NCBI RefSeq assembly: GCF_002356335.1
Contig: NZ_AP018165.1
Span: 2,852,001 to 2,916,000, forward strand
DNA: 64,000 bases
Direction of reading: 5' to 3'
Source: [Mycobacterium] stephanolepidis
GTDB taxonomy: Bacteria; Actinomycetota; Actinomycetes; Mycobacteriales; Mycobacteriaceae
The notes beneath the pieces are model-generated. The model worked only from the letters and a program-made list of their open reading frames with translations. It searched no databases and was not told the DNA's origin. The translations under genes and the position numbers were made by a program. Position 1 is the stretch's first letter. Each line of letters begins with the position of its first letter. Positions 42,816-56,271 of the stretch are shown here, piece after piece.

Positions 42816-45800
42816 AGCAGCCCGAGTAGCTCCATATCGGTGACGTACTTGACGATGTTCGGCGCCCCGACCTGAGGAATGTCTCTCTCGGAGCCAATCT
42901 TGGCTTCCCGCACCGCGGCACGGAACCGATCGGCCGGGGCGAATGAACCCGTGGTCGGCACGATGGGACTGACCCGCTCGGGATCCTGCACCAGCGTCAG
43001 ATACATCTGCAGCACCGAGTTTCGCCGATGCTTCTCGGACAGCGCGTGCAATCCTGTCCCGAACCGCTGCAACCAGTCCTGGAAATCATCGACACGCTCG
43101 ATGGGGTACCCGGCCTCGATCAACCAGTCGACGTACTCGTCGAGACCGATGCCGTCATCGTGCGGGTTCATCACGTGATAGGTCTGGAATCCGTCGACCA
43201 CCTGAACACCCATGGTGGTGATGGCCTCAGCAACGAATTCCACGGGCAGCCCGTCGAAGTGCGCACGCCTCCGATTGCCTTCAGCGTCAAGGCGATAGAA
43301 CGACTTGGGCGCCAGGCCGGTGGTCACGATGCTCAGAATCATCTTGCTGAACACATCCGATGAGTTCAGCTGACCCGCATAGGTGGTGTCGGCCAGGATC
43401 ATGTCGCAGCGGAAGACCCCGATCGGCAGTCCACACAGATCATGGGCTTCTCGCAGCAGCACCTCGCCGGCCCACTTACTGCTGCCGTAGCCATTGGCGT
43501 ACGTGTCCTTGATGACACGCGTGGCACAGATGTCACGGATATCGGCGTCCTCTGTGAAAGCCACCTTTTTGACCGGATCACCCACATTGGCCGTCGACAC
43601 GAAGGTGAACATCTTCAACTTCGTGGTGAGGGCCAACCGGATCAGCTCTGCGGTACCGGCCACGTTGGGCCCGAACAACTCGCCATAGGACAGGGCGCCA
43701 CTGACGACGGCCGCCGAATCGACGATCACGTCAACGGTATCGGCCAGTCGCTGCCAGGTCTGCTCGGTCAAACCGAGGTCTGCTTCACCCTTGTCACCGG
43801 CGATGACCTCCAAATGGTCTTCGGCCAGTTCATGGAAGTGCCGCAACAGTTCCGGGTCGCCGCTGTCGAAGATCTGTTCCAGGCGGCGGCGGGCCTCCTC
43901 ATCCGATGAGGCCCGTACCAAGCAGATCAGCTTGCCGTCGAGCAATTCCAGCTTTTCCAGCCATTGCAGCACCAGGTAGCGACCGAGGAAGCCCGTCGCC
44001 CCGGTCAGCAGGACGGTGCGCGCCTCCCCGCTGGACTTCGGCAATATCGTTGCGGTGCTGAGGGTTTCCGCGTCGATGAACTTGTCCAGCGTCAGGTCCG
44101 CGGCACGCACCTCAGAACCGTCAGAGCCGTGCACGGCCACATAGCGCGGGTCACTGGCATGCTTATCCAGCTGTCCACTCAGGCTGCTCACCGTGGGGGT
44201 GTCGAAGAGCGCGCGCACCGTCAGGTCCGTGTTCATCGACTTGTTGATGGCTGCGATCAGGCGCATGGCCGACAGGGAGTCGCCGCCCAGATCGAAGAAC
44301 GAGTCGTCCACGCCCACCCGTTCCAGACCGAGCACGTCGGCATACAGGCCGGCCAGGGCTTCCTCGACCGGATTGGACGGGGCCCGGTACTGGGTTTCCT
44401 GATACTGCGGCTCCGGCAACGCACGGGTGTCGAGCTTGCCGTTGACTGTCAACGGCAAAGCGTCGATAACCACGATCGCCGCGGGGACCATGTAGGCCGG
44501 TATCCGTTCGGCCAGCGCGGCTCGTGCCTGGGCCGGCTCGACGGTCCCGGTGACGTATCCGACAAGTCGCTTATCGCCCGGGCGGTCCTCACGCACGATC
44601 ACCACTGCCTGCTCGATGCCCTCGAGATCGGCCAGCGCGGTCTGGATCTCGCCGAGCTCGATGCGATAACCGCGGATCTTCACCTGATCATCGGCACGCC
44701 CCATGTAGTGCAGTTGCCCATCGGTACCCCACCGCACCAAATCCCCGGTGCGATACATGCGGAGTCCTTCTTGGCCCGCGAATGGGCATGCCACAAAACG
44801 CGATGCCGTCAGCCCGGACCGGTGCAGATATCCGGCCCCGAGCCCGTGGCCCGCGATGTACAGCTCCCCGACCACCCCTATCGGAACCCGTCGCATCGAG
44901 TTGTCCAGCACAAACAGCGCCGCGCCCGCCACCGGCACACCGATAGCCGGTGTGCCCGAGCCGGCGGCCAGCGGCGGACTCACCGTCACACACAGTGTGG
45001 ACTCGGTGGGGCCGTAGGCATTGACCATCAACCGTCCGGGTGCCCACCGGTCCACCATCTCCGCCGAGCATGCCTCGGCAGCCACCACCAGAGCCATGCC
45101 CTTCAGCGCCTCCGGCGACAGCGCTGCCGCCGCGGACGGGGTTTGATGCAAGACGGTGACACGCTCCGAGACCAGGAACTCCTGGAAGTCTTCCGGGACC
45201 AACGATTCGGGTACCACCACGAGGCTTCCGCCGTGCAGCAGTGGACCCCAGATCTCTTCCACCGAGGCATCGAAGGCATACGAGTACCACTGAGACCACA
45301 CCTGCCCCGGCCCCGACGGCACACCGAGATGCTCATACCCCAGCACTTGTGTCACGTTGTGGTGAGTTGTCGCCACTCCCTTGGGAATACCGGTAGTACC
45401 CGAGGTGTACACAATGTGCGCGATGTCATCGGGAGCCGGCCCCGCCAAGGCGGTGCCGGCCTGGGTGCTCATCGCGGAGTCGCCGACATCGATGATCGGC
45501 AGCATGTACCCATCCAGGCGTGAACGCAGTGCCGCACTGGTTATCGCGGCGATCGGACCGGCATCGTTGATCATGAATTCGATGCGCGAGTCGGGAACCG
45601 CCGGAGCGATCGGCAGATACGCCGCCCCGCTCTTCAGTACCGACAGAATGGCGACGATCGCCTCACCACGGCGTTCAGAAAGCAACGCCACGCACTGACC
45701 CGGTCCCGCACCGTGCTCAACGAGCAGGTGCGCCAAACGACTCGATTCATCATCGAGCTCGCGATAGGTCCACGACCGCTGCCCGCATCTCATCGCGATC

Positions 45801-48800
45801 GCCTCTGGATTGCGAACCACCTGCGCTGCAAACAATTCCGGTATCGACGTCGGTGTTACCGGAGCAGAGAGCACCGCGCGGTTGCCCAGCTCATCGAGCC
45901 GGGCACTTTCGGCGGCATCGAGCACATCCACCGCCGACAACCGCTGCGAAGGATCTGCGGCGACAGCCTCAAGCACCCGCCGCAGCCGCGCCATCAGCGA
46001 CTGCACATTCTCGACATCGAACACATCGGTACGGAACTCGACCGCGCCGCCGATCCCGGCGGGTGCACCGGTCTCGGTGAAACGCTCGCCCAGGGAGAAC
46101 GTCAGGTCCATCCGAGCGGTGTTGGTGTGCACCGGTATCTGCGTGATCCGCAGATCGCCCAGCGACAATGCGGCGGCATCCTGCCCGGGAAGGTTCTGCC
46201 AGGTCAACCCGACCTGAACAAGTGGATGACTACTGCGGGACCGGATGGGGTTGAGCCGCTCCACCAGCACCTCGAAGGGCACATCCTGGTGTTCGAGCGC
46301 ACCCAGGCTGCGAGCGCGGACCTGAGTCAGGAGATCCGCGAACGTGGGATCGCCGCCTGCATCGACCCGCAGCACCAACGTGTTGACGAAGAAACCGACC
46401 AGCTCGTCGAGCGCCGGCTCATCACGCCCGGCGACCGCGAACCCCACCGCCACATCGGAGGTGGCGCCGATCTTCGACAGCAGCACCGCCAGCGCCGCCT
46501 GGATCACCATGAAGCTGGTCGCTCCATGCGCACGTGCCAACGCACGCACTCCCTGCTGCAGCTGCTCCGGCCAGTCCAGATCCACACTGGCGCCGCGGTA
46601 ATCGGCGACCGCCGGGTAGGGCCGGTCGGTGGGCAGCGAAAGATGTTCGGGCATCCCGGCCAGCGCATCCTGCCAATAGGCGACCTGGGTGGCGATGGCG
46701 CTCCCGCTGTCGTCGAGATCGCCCAGCTGATCCCGTTGCCACAGCGTGTAATCGGCATACTGCACCGGCAGCGGTGCCCAGTCGGGCGCATGTCCCCCAC
46801 ACCGGCTGGCGTAGGCCACGGTCAGATCGCGCATGAGCGGCGCCACCGACCAGCCGTCGGCGGCGATGTGATGCACCGTGGCCACGAGCACGTGCTCGTC
46901 GTCGGACTCCGTGAAAAGCTGTGCGTACAGCGGTATCTCGGCTGCGAGATCGAACGTGTGGCACGCCGCGGCGCCAATCGCGTCGTCCAGCTGGGCGGGC
47001 AGCCACGTGCTGGCATCGATGACATCCCAGCCGAATTCCACGCTCTCGGGTGGCAGCACCTGCTGGTACGGCACGCCCTCCTCATCGCGGAACACGGTAC
47101 GCAGCGACTCGTGGCGGCTCACCACATCGGACAATGCCGCGCCCAATGCATCCAGGTCCAGCTGCCCGCTCAGTCGCAGCGCGACCGCCATGTTGTACAC
47201 CGATGAGGCACCGTGCAATTGGTCAAGGAACCACAACCGCCGCTGCGAGAACGACAGTGGAACGACCGCGGGCCGCGGCATGGACACCAATGGCGCGCGG
47301 CCGTCCGATTCGGTGCGCAGGCCCGGAGCCAGCTGGGCGATCGTGGGGGTGTCGAAAAGGGCGCGCACGGTCAGGTGCGTGTTCATCGACTTGTTGACAG
47401 CCGCGATCAAACGCATGGCGGACAGGGAGTCCCCGCCCAGATCGAAGAACGAATCGTCGACGCCCACGCGTACCAGACCGAGCACGTGCGCATAGATATC
47501 GGCCAGGATCTCCTCGACCGCATTCGACGGGGCCCGGTATTGGGTTTCCTGATACTGCGGCTCCGGCAGGGCGCGGGTGTCGAGTTTTCCATTGACTGTC
47601 AACGGCAAGGCGTCTACCGCCACGATCGCGGCCGGCACCATGTACGGCGGCAGGCGCTCACCCAGCACCACACGCGCGCCGGCGGTATCGACCAGTCCGG
47701 CTACCGACTCGGTGACGTAACCGACCAGACGCTTATCGCCCGGCCGATCCTCGCGCACAATCACCACCGCCTGGTCGACACCTACGACGTCGGCAAGGGC
47801 CGCCTGGATCTCGCCGAGTTCGATGCGATAGCCGCGGATCTTGACTTGCGCATCAGCGCGGCCCACGTACTGCAGGTTTCCATCGGCACGCCACCGCACC
47901 ACATCACCCGTGCGGTACATACGCTGGCCCGGGCCGCCGAATGGGCACGCCACAAACCGCGAAGCGGTCAACGACGAGCGGCTCACATAACCGAGTCCAA
48001 GACCGAGCCCGGACACATACAACTCGCCGACCACACCGACCGGCACCGGCCGCAGCCAGGCATCGAGCACAAACAGTGCGGCTCCGGGCACCGGGCCACC
48101 GATCGTCGGCGTCCCAGAGCCCGCGGCCAACGGCTTGCTGACCGTGACGCACATCGTGGTCTCGGTAGGCCCGTAGGCGTTCGTCATCACACGCCCCGGT
48201 GCCCAACGATCCACCAACTCGGCCGAACATGCCTCGGCGGCCACCACCAGTGCCACCGAATCGAGCGCCTCCACGGACAACGCCGACACCGCCGACGGGG
48301 TCTGGTGCAGCACGGTGACATGTTCGTCAATCAGCAAGGCCTGGAACTCATCCGGACCAATCGACTCCGGTATGACCAGTAGCCGCGAACCGTGGAACAG
48401 CGCACCCCAGATCTCCTCCACCGAGGCGTCAAAGGCGTATGAGTACCACTGAGACCACACCTGCCCCGGCCCCGACGGCAAACCGACGTGCAACGACTCC
48501 AACAACTGCGTCACGTTGTGGTGAGTTATCGCCACTCCCTTGGGAATACCCGTGGTGCCCGAGGTGTAGATGACATGCGCAACATCGTCAGAGGCAGGAG
48601 ACGGCAGAGACGCGTCGGACTGATCGCCGATCACCGGGTCATCGACGTCCACAACCACGACATTCTGTGCCGCGAATCGGCTCGCCAGTTCGGCGGTCGT
48701 GACCACGGCCACCGGCCCCGCATCACCGATCACGAAATCGATCCGGGCATCGGGCACCGCCGGGTCAATCGGCACGTATGCCGCCCCGGTCTTGAGCACC

Positions 48801-51800
48801 GCCAAGATCGCGATGATGCCCTGTGCCGAGCGCGGGAACATCACCGCCACGCATCGGCCCGGGCCGGCACCCAACCCAATCAGATAGTGCGCCAGTCGAT
48901 TCGAGTCCCGATCAACCTCACCGTATGTCCACGACCGACCCCTGCAGGTCAGCGCGGCCGCATCGGAGGTCCGCGCCACCTGTCCCGCGAACAACGCCGG
49001 AATCGACGTCCCCGTCGCCGGGCGGAGCAGCACCGCCCGGTTGCCCATCGCGTCCAGACGTTCACGCTCGTCGGCTCCCAGCACGTCCACCGCGGACAAT
49101 CTCTGCGATGGATCGGCGGCCATTGCCGCCAAGACGAGTTCGAGTCGACGAACCAAGACCTCGGCGCTCTCGGCATCGAACACTTCGGTGTCATGTTCGA
49201 TGGTCAGCGCCAGTTCCCGACCGGGTGTCACCTGTAGTGCCAGCGGGTAGTGGGTGGCTTCCCGGCTGGAGAACCCCGCGATGGCCAATTCGCCTGTCCC
49301 CATGATTGTCTCGAATGCCGCCGGGTCGATCGGGTAATTCTCGTAGACGAACAAGGTGTCGAAGAGCTGGTCCTGCCTGGTGACGCGGTGAATCTCGGGA
49401 AGCGCGACGTGTTGGTGGTCCAGGGTGCGATTCGACAGGCTCTGCAGCTGCTCCAGCAGCCCGGCCGTGGTAGTGGTGGCGGTAATGCGTGCGCGCACCG
49501 GGACCGTGTTGATCAACAGGCCCACCATCGATTCCGCGCCTGCCACCTCGGCAGGACGGCCGGAGACGGCGGCCCCGAATGCCACGTCGTGCTGGCCGGT
49601 CAACCAGACCAGCAGCTGCGCCCAGCCAGCCTGCAGGACAGTGTTGACGGTGGTGTGATATGTGCGGGCGAGGTCGGTCAGTGCGCGCGTGGCCGGCTCG
49701 GACAGTCGCAGTGATTGAGTCTCGCGGCGCCCCGATCCCAGCTTGTGCGACGGGCCCACCAGCGCGGGTGTCTCGAACCCGGCCAGCGCGTCCTGCCAAG
49801 CGGCGAGCACGGCGTCATGATCCTGTTCGGTCAGCCATGTCACGAACCTGCGGTACGGGACGGCCGGCGGCAGCGCGTGCCCGCCCAGAGTCGCGAAGAC
49901 CTCTTGCAACAGGATGGGCAACGACCAACCGTCGAGCACACTGTGGTGGCTGGTGAGCACAAAGCGGTGTTGGTCGTGTCCGATCCGGATCAACGCCACC
50001 CGGAACAGGGGCGGGCTGGTCAGATCGCAGACCGCTGCGCGTTCGGCCGCACACACCTGCTCGATCTGGTCGTCGATATCGATGCCGCCGAGTTCTATGT
50101 ACTGCCAAGGTGTTTCAGGATCGGCGGGGATGCTCTGCACCGGCGGATCGAACTGTGGGTGGAAGCGGGACGCGAGGTTGGGATGTCGGGCGATGACCGT
50201 ATCCACCGCGTCGCGCAGCCCCTGCGCATCGAGCGCACCCGCAAGAGTGAGCTCCAGTTGCACCGCATACACATCATCGCTGTTGGCATGGGCGGTGGCA
50301 TGGAAGAGCAGCCCCTGCTGCAGCGGCGTCAGCGGCAGCACATCGACAACTCGGTGCTGGCGCTCCAGCTCGTCGATCTGATGTTGAGTGAGGGATGCGG
50401 GCAGGATATCTGTCGGCGTCAATCCCCCTCCGCCGCAACGCACATGTGCGCAGATACCTGTGAGTGCCTCGATCCAGAGCTGGCTCAACCGGCCGATCTG
50501 CGCATCGTCCATCGAGGACGCCCAGGTCCAGTTGGCCTGCAGACGAGGCTCGGTGCCGGTGCCCGTTTCCCAGACGCCAGCGTTCAGGGTCACGGTATGG
50601 GCCAATGCCAGCGGCACGGCAGCTGTCACCGCGGCCGCGGCGACAGCGTCTGGGCTCGGCAGCCACAACTCGCCGCTCTGATCGCCGACACCGCCCAGCC
50701 GCCCCAGGTAGTTGAACCCGATAACCGGCTCTCCCCCAGCGAGATCCACCTCGGGGTTCACGTATCGCAGCAGACCGTAGGTGATGCCGTCGGGCAGCGC
50801 ACGCAGCTGCTCCTTGGCCTCCTTGATCACCGCACCCAACGCGGGGTCGCCGGCGCTCACCTGCGCCCAGTCCAGCCTGCCGAGGCCAAGGGCCACCGGG
50901 TACTTACTGGTGAACCACCCGACCGTGCGCGACAGATCCACCGGCGCGGTCACGCCCGGACCCAAGTCCTCCTGGCGCCCATGGCCTTCCACGTCGATAC
51001 CGACCGGCGCTCCGGTGTTACCCGTGAGCTGCGCGACTGCCAGCCCGAACGCGATCAACAGGATGTCGCCCACCCCGGCGTGGAACGCCGCAGGGGCCTC
51101 ACCCAGCAAGATGCGGGTGGTGTCGGCATCCACAGACACCGACATCATGTGGGCGGTGGCGTAGGTGTCCACCTCGGGCTGCACGGCGGGCAGCAGCGCA
51201 GGGGTCGTCTGCACCCGCGTCCACGCCTCGGCATGCCCGGCCACCTCGGAAGTACGCGCGTGCTGATCCATCAGCGCCGCCCACCGGGCGAAGGAGGTAC
51301 CGGTCGACGGTAAGGCCACCGGTTGCCCGGCCTGATGCTGAGCCCAGCCGATGTTGATGTCTTCCAGCAGTATTCGCCAGGACACTCCGTCCACGGCGAG
51401 GTGGTGTACAACCAATGCCAGCTGCGCTGTGGAGCGCACCCACAGTGCGCTCAGCATCGTCCCGGTGGCCGGATTCAGTCGGGTCCGAGCCTGCAACAAT
51501 GCCTCGTCGGACAACACATCCACGGACCGCAGGCAGTCCCGCGCGTCCACCGCCCCCGCCTCAGGGACTGTCAATGACCACTCATCCGCACCGGTGTCCT
51601 CGGCACGCAGCCGCAACATCGCGTGGTGGTCCAGTAGCGCTTGCAGCACCACCGTCACATCGGCTTCGGTCACCGCGGCCGGGACCGACACGACCATTGT
51701 CTGATTGAAGTGGCCGGTTTCGCCCTGCACGCCCTGCAGCCATCGCATGACCGGCGTCGCGAGCACCTCGCCCACCCCGTCATCGGCCGCATCCTCATCG

Positions 51801-54800
51801 CCGGTGACCAGGGCGGCCACGCGGGCCAGCCGTGCCACGGTCTGCTCGACGAAGACATCGCGCGGTCGGCACAGCACCCCGACAGCGCGCGCCCGCGACA
51901 CCACCTGCATCGACATGATGCTGTCCCCGCCGAGGTCGAAGAACGAATCGTCCACGCCGACCCGCGGGAGCCCGAGGACCTGTGCGTAGATGGCGGCGAG
52001 CGTCTGCTCTACCTCGTCTGATGGTGCTCGGTACGCGCCGGCCGCGAGTTCGGGCGCCGGTAGTGCCCGGATGTCGAGCTTGCCGTTGGGGCTGAGCGGA
52101 AGCGCGTCCAGGACGATGATCGCAGACGGAATCATGTAGGCCGGCAACCGATCACCGAGCGCCGCCCGGGCCTGGGCGGGATCGATGGCACCGGTGACGT
52201 AGCCCACGAGGCGCCGATCGCCGGGACGGTCCTGGCGAACAGTCACCACGGCCTGCTCCACGCCGTGTACATCGGCGAGTGCTGCTTGTACTTCGCCGAG
52301 TTCGATGCGGTTACCGCGGATCTTGACCTGCTCGTCGGCGCGGCCCATGTACTGCAGCGCGCCATCGGCGTTCCAGCGCACCAGGTCCCCCGTGCGATAC
52401 ATCCGCTGCCCGGTCGGACCGTACGGGTTGGCCACGAACCGTTCCGCCGTCAACACCGCGCGGCCCACGTAACCGGATGCGAGTGCCGGACCGGCTAGAT
52501 ACAGTTCGCCCACCACGCCGATGGGCGCCGGGTTCAGCCCCGCGTCCAGCACCAAGGTTTGCATGCCCGGAATCGGGGCACCGATACCCACGGGCTGCCC
52601 GGCTGTCGTCGGTGCAGAGGTTGCCCAGATGGTCGCCTCGCTGGGGCCGTACGCGTTGATCAACCGCCGATCAGGTGCCCACGCGTCCCCCAGCTCACGC
52701 GGGCAGTCCTCACCTGCGGTGACCACCGTACGTACCGCCGCCAACCGCGTCCGGTCCAGCGATGACAACACCGTCGGGGTCAACACCGCGGCGGTGACGT
52801 GCTGAGTCTGTAAAAACTCGGTCAATGCGTCTGCGGCGTAGACGTCGCGCGGTGTCACCACCAGCGCTGCCCCCGCACTCACTGCCCACACCATCTCGAA
52901 GACCGAGGCGTCGAATGTCGGCGAGGCCACCATCAGCACCCGCGCATCGCCGTCCAATTTGAGTAGATCGCGTTGTGCTGCAGCAACTCCCGGCAACCCC
53001 GCGTGACCAACGGCCACGCCCTTGGGGGTACCGGTGGAGCCCGATGTGAAAATTACGTATGCGGTGTTCTCGGCCCGCAGCGCCGCTGACCGATCGGCAT
53101 CGGTGATGGGTTCGGACGATTGCCCGGACACGTCGTAGCCATCGATACGCAGCACGGGGCGCGCGCCGGCCCAGGAAACCTCTTCGGTGCCGCGGGTCAC
53201 AACGCACACCGCTGCCACCGAATCCAGCACCGTGGCGATCCGCTCGACCGGATGAGCGCCGTCCACCGGCACGTATACGCCGCCGGTCTTGGCCACGGCC
53301 CACCACGCCACCACCAGCTCGGCGCAGCGATCCATCGCCACGCCCACCGCACGTTCCGGGCCGACCCCGTTCTCGATCAACACCCGCGCCCACCGCGTCG
53401 ACCATTCATCGAGTTCGCGGTAGGTCAGCTCCCGGGCGCCGTCGACCACGGCCACTGCATCCGGGCTGCCGGCCGCTGTCGCGGCCAGCAATTGCGGCGC
53501 CACCCCAACCGGTGTCTGCACTCCCGCGCCAGACCACTGTGACAGCACCAGATCGTGCTCCCGCCGATCCAGCAGCGGCAGCTCACCCACCACCACCGTG
53601 GGGTCGGCACCCAGCAGACGCGCCAGGAGTGATTCCAAACGGGTTATGTGCCTGTCGATCTCGGCGGTCGTGTACCTGTCGGGGTTCCACGCGAACTGGA
53701 TGCGTGAGGTGCCACCACCCGGTCGCGGATAGATGTTGATCGCGATGTCCTGGACCGGGAAGGTGGTCAGCACATTGACCACCGCCTCCGACGGCCCGAA
53801 GAAGAACACATCGGCGAAATCGAAGACGTTGATGACCTGACCGAACTCGATGTTGGTGTCGCGGCGACCCGCATCGGCCACCAGCTCCGGCCAGCGCCGG
53901 AACTGTTGGTGCCGCAACGCGCCCACGACGGCTCTGGCGACCTGGTCGTCGAGCGCTCCGATGGTGTCCGCGGCATCGACGGTGACGGACAGGGGCACCA
54001 GGTTCGACACCATGCCGCCGCATCTTTTCAGCGCCGCCGTCGTGCGCCCCGATACCGGCAGCGACAGCGACACATTTCGGCGTCCCGTCGTTTTCGCGAT
54101 GAAGGTGGCCAGTGTTGCGATGACTCTGGCCACCTCGATCTGGCCAAATCCGTTCTGCGACAACAGCTCGTCGCAGACCAAATCGCGCACCTGGGGGTGG
54201 CGCGGCGTGACCACACGCTCCATGCCCGCAAGGTCAGCCGTCTCCACGGGCTCGGCTAAGACCTTCTTCCAGTACTCGAAATCCGCATCGCTGCGCGCGG
54301 ACTGCTGATACTTCTGGTCGGCGTCGCGAATCACGGAGAACTCCGAGAAATCGACATCGGTCTCCGGCGCCACCGATCCCGAGTACACATCTGCGACATG
54401 CCTCAGCAGATTGTTGGTGGCGTACCCATCCAGGAGAACGTGATGGGTACGCATGTAGAAGTACGACAGATCGTCGGCAATCCGCAATAAGGTGAAGTGC
54501 GTGAGCCGTTCACCGAGCAAGTCGATGGGCCGGCGGTATTCGTCGTCCATCCACCGGCGAGCGGCAGCGACAGCATCGGGCTCGGCACGTAGATCGATGC
54601 AGTGCATGGTCTGCGGGAACGAACGGTCGATGACGAAGACCGGTTCGCCGTCCTCGAGGGACAGCCGGGCACAGGGTGTGCCGAATCGCGCGGCCATCGA
54701 TTCGCAGGCGACCATGAGCCTTTCGGCGTCCACGTCGTGGTCGATCGTGACAAATCCGGCAAAGTTGTAGGGAACCTCGGGCCGCAGTTGTTGGGCAACC

Positions 54801-54865
54801 CAAATCGACAGTTGCGCGGCTGTCAGGGGTCCGAGAACTTCTGGCTGCGTTCCGTAATTGAGCAT
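42812..54865 (-). CDS. Three-module NRPS with reductase release domain (C-A-T-E-C-A-T-C-A-T-R)
   Basis: 4017 residues. Domains by approximate residue: C1 1-440 (THHVLLDG near 142); A1 455-950 ([10 protein letters not shown] near 605); T1 near 978 ([12 protein letters not shown]); epimerase 1020-1470 ([23 protein letters not shown]); C2 1505-1950 (HHSVLDGW); A2 1990-2450 ([10 protein letters not shown] near 2103); T2 near 2478; C3 2540-2980 (HHIAADGWS); A3 3040-3500; T3 near 3526; thioester reductase 3600-4017 ([13 protein letters not shown] and a YGSSK Tyr-Lys pair). It should make a tripeptide with a D-configured first residue and release it as aldehyde or alcohol. Inferred pocket residues are DAFVVAAIW for A1 and nearly identical DAEHVAA(M/L)C for A2 and A3; I cannot assign amino acids from these. 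The starting C domain suggests an acylated first residue. MbtH and formyltransferase genes lie just upstream in the same operon. Confidence 0.9.
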   Translation of the reverse strand: MLNYGTQPEVLGPLTAAQLSIWVAQQLRPEVPYNFAGFVTIDHDVDAERLMVACESMAARFGTPCARLSLEDGEPVFVIDRSFPQTMHCIDLRAEPDAVAAARRWMDDEYRRPIDLLGERLTHFTLLRIADDLSYFYMRTHHVLLDGYATNNLLRHVADVYSGSVAPETDVDFSEFSVIRDADQKYQQSARSDADFEYWKKVLAEPVETADLAGMERVVTPRHPQVRDLVCDELLSQNGFGQIEVARVIATLATFIAKTTGRRNVSLSLPVSGRTTAALKRCGGMVSNLVPLSVTVDAADTIGALDDQVARAVVGALRHQQFRRWPELVADAGRRDTNIEFGQVINVFDFADVFFFGPSEAVVNVLTTFPVQDIAINIYPRPGGGTSRIQFAWNPDRYTTAEIDRHITRLESLLARLLGADPTVVVGELPLLDRREHDLVLSQWSGAGVQTPVGVAPQLLAATAAGSPDAVAVVDGARELTYRELDEWSTRWARVLIENGVGPERAVGVAMDRCAELVVAWWAVAKTGGVYVPVDGAHPVERIATVLDSVAAVCVVTRGTEEVSWAGARPVLRIDGYDVSGQSSEPITDADRSAALRAENTAYVIFTSGSTGTPKGVAVGHAGLPGVAAAQRDLLKLDGDARVLMVASPTFDASVFEMVWAVSAGAALVVTPRDVYAADALTEFLQTQHVTAAVLTPTVLSSLDRTRLAAVRTVVTAGEDCPRELGDAWAPDRRLINAYGPSEATIWATSAPTTAGQPVGIGAPIPGMQTLVLDAGLNPAPIGVVGELYLAGPALASGYVGRAVLTAERFVANPYGPTGQRMYRTGDLVRWNADGALQYMGRADEQVKIRGNRIELGEVQAALADVHGVEQAVVTVRQDRPGDRRLVGYVTGAIDPAQARAALGDRLPAYMIPSAIIVLDALPLSPNGKLDIRALPAPELAAGAYRAPSDEVEQTLAAIYAQVLGLPRVGVDDSFFDLGGDSIMSMQVVSRARAVGVLCRPRDVFVEQTVARLARVAALVTGDEDAADDGVGEVLATPVMRWLQGVQGETGHFNQTMVVSVPAAVTEADVTVVLQALLDHHAMLRLRAEDTGADEWSLTVPEAGAVDARDCLRSVDVLSDEALLQARTRLNPATGTMLSALWVRSTAQLALVVHHLAVDGVSWRILLEDINIGWAQHQAGQPVALPSTGTSFARWAALMDQHARTSEVAGHAEAWTRVQTTPALLPAVQPEVDTYATAHMMSVSVDADTTRILLGEAPAAFHAGVGDILLIAFGLAVAQLTGNTGAPVGIDVEGHGRQEDLGPGVTAPVDLSRTVGWFTSKYPVALGLGRLDWAQVSAGDPALGAVIKEAKEQLRALPDGITYGLLRYVNPEVDLAGGEPVIGFNYLGRLGGVGDQSGELWLPSPDAVAAAAVTAAVPLALAHTVTLNAGVWETGTGTEPRLQANWTWASSMDDAQIGRLSQLWIEALTGICAHVRCGGGGLTPTDILPASLTQHQIDELERQHRVVDVLPLTPLQQGLLFHATAHANSDDVYAVQLELTLAGALDAQGLRDAVDTVIARHPNLASRFHPQFDPPVQSIPADPETPWQYIELGGIDIDDQIEQVCAAERAAVCDLTSPPLFRVALIRIGHDQHRFVLTSHHSVLDGWSLPILLQEVFATLGGHALPPAVPYRRFVTWLTEQDHDAVLAAWQDALAGFETPALVGPSHKLGSGRRETQSLRLSEPATRALTDLARTYHTTVNTVLQAGWAQLLVWLTGQHDVAFGAAVSGRPAEVAGAESMVGLLINTVPVRARITATTTTAGLLEQLQSLSNRTLDHQHVALPEIHRVTRQDQLFDTLFVYENYPIDPAAFETIMGTGELAIAGFSSREATHYPLALQVTPGRELALTIEHDTEVFDAESAEVLVRRLELVLAAMAADPSQRLSAVDVLGADERERLDAMGNRAVLLRPATGTSIPALFAGQVARTSDAAALTCRGRSWTYGEVDRDSNRLAHYLIGLGAGPGRCVAVMFPRSAQGIIAILAVLKTGAAYVPIDPAVPDARIDFVIGDAGPVAVVTTAELASRFAAQNVVVVDVDDPVIGDQSDASLPSPASDDVAHVIYTSGTTGIPKGVAITHHNVTQLLESLHVGLPSGPGQVWSQWYSYAFDASVEEIWGALFHGSRLLVIPESIGPDEFQALLIDEHVTVLHQTPSAVSALSVEALDSVALVVAAEACSAELVDRWAPGRVMTNAYGPTETTMCVTVSKPLAAGSGTPTIGGPVPGAALFVLDAWLRPVPVGVVGELYVSGLGLGLGYVSRSSLTASRFVACPFGGPGQRMYRTGDVVRWRADGNLQYVGRADAQVKIRGYRIELGEIQAALADVVGVDQAVVIVREDRPGDKRLVGYVTESVAGLVDTAGARVVLGERLPPYMVPAAIVAVDALPLTVNGKLDTRALPEPQYQETQYRAPSNAVEEILADIYAHVLGLVRVGVDDSFFDLGGDSLSAMRLIAAVNKSMNTHLTVRALFDTPTIAQLAPGLRTESDGRAPLVSMPRPAVVPLSFSQRRLWFLDQLHGASSVYNMAVALRLSGQLDLDALGAALSDVVSRHESLRTVFRDEEGVPYQQVLPPESVEFGWDVIDASTWLPAQLDDAIGAAACHTFDLAAEIPLYAQLFTESDDEHVLVATVHHIAADGWSVAPLMRDLTVAYASRCGGHAPDWAPLPVQYADYTLWQRDQLGDLDDSGSAIATQVAYWQDALAGMPEHLSLPTDRPYPAVADYRGASVDLDWPEQLQQGVRALARAHGATSFMVIQAALAVLLSKIGATSDVAVGFAVAGRDEPALDELVGFFVNTLVLRVDAGGDPTFADLLTQVRARSLGALEHQDVPFEVLVERLNPIRSRSSHPLVQVGLTWQNLPGQDAAALSLGDLRITQIPVHTNTARMDLTFSLGERFTETGAPAGIGGAVEFRTDVFDVENVQSLMARLRRVLEAVAADPSQRLSAVDVLDAAESARLDELGNRAVLSAPVTPTSIPELFAAQVVRNPEAIAMRCGQRSWTYRELDDESSRLAHLLVEHGAGPGQCVALLSERRGEAIVAILSVLKSGAAYLPIAPAVPDSRIEFMINDAGPIAAITSAALRSRLDGYMLPIIDVGDSAMSTQAGTALAGPAPDDIAHIVYTSGTTGIPKGVATTHHNVTQVLGYEHLGVPSGPGQVWSQWYSYAFDASVEEIWGPLLHGGSLVVVPESLVPEDFQEFLVSERVTVLHQTPSAAAALSPEALKGMALVVAAEACSAEMVDRWAPGRLMVNAYGPTESTLCVTVSPPLAAGSGTPAIGVPVAGAALFVLDNSMRRVPIGVVGELYIAGHGLGAGYLHRSGLTASRFVACPFAGQEGLRMYRTGDLVRWGTDGQLHYMGRADDQVKIRGYRIELGEIQTALADLEGIEQAVVIVREDRPGDKRLVGYVTGTVEPAQARAALAERIPAYMVPAAIVVIDALPLTVNGKLDTRALPEPQYQETQYRAPSNPVEEALAGLYADVLGLERVGVDDSFFDLGGDSLSAMRLIAAINKSMNTDLTVRALFDTPTVSSLSGQLDKHASDPRYVAVHGSDGSEVRAADLTLDKFIDAETLSTATILPKSSGEARTVLLTGATGFLGRYLVLQWLEKLELLDGKLICLVRASSDEEARRRLEQIFDSGDPELLRHFHELAEDHLEVIAGDKGEADLGLTEQTWQRLADTVDVIVDSAAVVSGALSYGELFGPNVAGTAELIRLALTTKLKMFTFVSTANVGDPVKKVAFTEDADIRDICATRVIKDTYANGYGSSKWAGEVLLREAHDLCGLPIGVFRCDMILADTTYAGQLNSSDVFSKMILSIVTTGLAPKSFYRLDAEGNRRRAHFDGLPVEFVAEAITTMGVQVVDGFQTYHVMNPHDDGIGLDEYVDWLIEAGYPIERVDDFQDWLQRFGTGLHALSEKHRRNSVLQMYLTLVQDPERVSPIVPTTGSFAPADRFRAAVREAKIGSERDIPQVGAPNIVKYVTDMELLGLL
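44260..48610 (-). repeat. Near-duplicate A-T regions of NRPS modules 2 and 3
   Basis: A 40-bp block at 45282-45321 recurs exactly at 48441-48480, and a 28-bp block at 44391-44418 recurs at 47541-47568. Translations of A2 and A3 share long stretches (e.g. [20 protein letters not shown]) and pocket residues differ at one position. The two copies lie about 3.15 kb apart, one module length. This indicates a recent module duplication or gene conversion, with both modules probably using the same amino acid. Confidence 0.8.
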
Positions 54866-54954
54866 GAGGACGACGAACTCCCTACTTGGGCCTGCATACT
54901 GGCGTCTGAAATGTCAGCGTTGAGATGACTTGTCGCGCTGGGCGAACACGTCCT

Positions 54955-55164
54955 CTACGCGAGTCGTTGGCGCAGGTCCTTCGGCCGGATGTCGGGCCAA
55001 TGTTGGTCGATGTATTCAAGACATGCCGCGCGGCCCGCGTCTCCGTAGACCACGCGCCAGCCCGCCGGTGCATCGGCGAATGATGGCCACAGGCTGTGCT
55101 GCTCCTGGTCGTTGACCAGAACGAGAAAACTGCCATTGTCATCGTCAAAGGGGTTGGTTTGCAT
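54955..55164 (-). CDS. MbtH-like NRPS activator protein
   Basis: 69 residues with [40 protein letters not shown] and [19 protein letters not shown], containing the conserved SLWP and the W-x-DIRP ending of MbtH proteins. GAGGAAA lies upstream of the ATG. MbtH proteins bind adenylation domains and increase their activity or solubility. It lies 89 bp before the NRPS start and 79 bp after the formyltransferase, so it almost certainly serves this NRPS. The gene is present as a single copy in the window. Confidence 0.95.
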   Translation of the reverse strand: MQTNPFDDDNGSFLVLVNDQEQHSLWPSFADAPAGWRVVYGDAGRAACLEYIDQHWPDIRPKDLRQRLA

Positions 55165-55243
55165 CGATTTTCCTCATCATCACGATCTGAAACGCGACGG
55201 CGCTGCGAGCCTGCCGAGCAGCACCGGTTCTATCGCCTCGAGA

Positions 55244-56182
55244 TTAGTTGTGGCTGTTGAGATATCCCCCGCGTCGGAAGTACTCGTGGCCGCTGCGCTC
55301 GTTGCCGTCCGCGTCTCGGATACGGGTGATCACCAGCCCACGATTACCCACGCGGTAGGCATCAGAGCCACACACCACCACTCCGCCTTCTTCCTGCACG
55401 ATCACCCGCCCCGGCGTACCGCCATAACGCGCCTCGGAAATCCGCGCCTCCAAAACCTCGATACGCGCACCGTCATAGAACGTGAACGCCCGCGGATACG
55501 GATCCGATAGCGCCCGCACAAACCGCTCCAGATCCTCGGCCGGCCAACTCCAATCGATCGCGCTGTCACGCTCAGAACGCTTATGGCAATACGTTCGCTC
55601 CGCCTTGTTCTGCGGACGCCACAACGCCTCACCAGATTCCAACGCACCCAACGCCTCAGCCAAAACCCCCGGAATCAGATCCATCCCCCGCAACACCAAC
55701 TCGGTACCCGTATCAGCCGGACCGATCGGCAGCGAATGCTGCACCAAAATGTCACCGGTATCCAAACCGCTATCCATACGATGCACCGTCAACCCGAACT
55801 CGGACTCACCACTGATCAACGACCACAAAACAGGCGAAAACCCAGTGAATTTCGGCAACAACGAATCATGGAAATTCAACGTGCCATGCCGCGGAAAATC
55901 ATAGAGCTCCACCGGCATCCGGTTATACCAACTATTGACCACAATGACATCGGGCTCGACACCCTTGACCAATTCAATGGTTTCAGCATCCACCCGCGTC
56001 GCCAAATGCACCGGAATACCGTGCTCACGCGCAAGCTCATCAACCGGCGCCGACCAAATCGCCTTATACGCTTCCTCACAGGAAGGATGCGTAACCGCAA
56101 GCACCACCTCATGCCCCAGATCGATCAACGCCTGCAAAGTCCGGTAACCCCAGACCTGATACCCAAACGACACGACGCGCAT
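55244..56182 (-). CDS. Formyltransferase associated with the NRPS (Fmt/FxbA-like)
   Basis: 312 residues. The 10-formyl-THF transferase active site is complete: GTLNFHDSLLPKFTGFSPV (Asn and His) and VHRMDSGLDTGDILV (Asp). C-terminal segment WSWPAEDLERFVRALSDPYP resembles the methionyl-tRNA formyltransferase C-terminal domain. In M. smegmatis the related FxbA formylates an ornithine side chain for exochelin; elsewhere such enzymes formylate amino groups for siderophores or peptides. Being first in the operon with MbtH and NRPS, it probably formylates a building block or the peptide. No ornithine hydroxylase is in the window. Housekeeping Fmt is unlikely here because of the NRPS context. Confidence 0.85.
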   Translation of the reverse strand: MRVVSFGYQVWGYRTLQALIDLGHEVVLAVTHPSCEEAYKAIWSAPVDELAREHGIPVHLATRVDAETIELVKGVEPDVIVVNSWYNRMPVELYDFPRHGTLNFHDSLLPKFTGFSPVLWSLISGESEFGLTVHRMDSGLDTGDILVQHSLPIGPADTGTELVLRGMDLIPGVLAEALGALESGEALWRPQNKAERTYCHKRSERDSAIDWSWPAEDLERFVRALSDPYPRAFTFYDGARIEVLEARISEARYGGTPGRVIVQEEGGVVVCGSDAYRVGNRGLVITRIRDADGNERSGHEYFRRGGYLNSHN

Positions 56183-56271
56183 TACACGACCCCTTAGCTC
56201 TTAAGCGCTGGTCAGGGGCTTGAGCCCACAATTGAACACCACTGGCAGATCAGCTTAAGGGTTTTCTCAGG

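Noticed and set aside
45713..47206. Plus-strand frame of 497 codons within the NRPS gene
   Set aside because: Antisense shadow; the NRPS domains span the whole region without a gap.
43000..54000. Assigning the NRPS to glycopeptidolipid synthesis (Mps-type)
   Set aside because: The order C-A-T-E-C-A-T-C-A-T-R, the linked formyltransferase and absence of glycosyltransferases, methyltransferases or acetyltransferases do not match that locus, although Mps2 also ends in a reductase.
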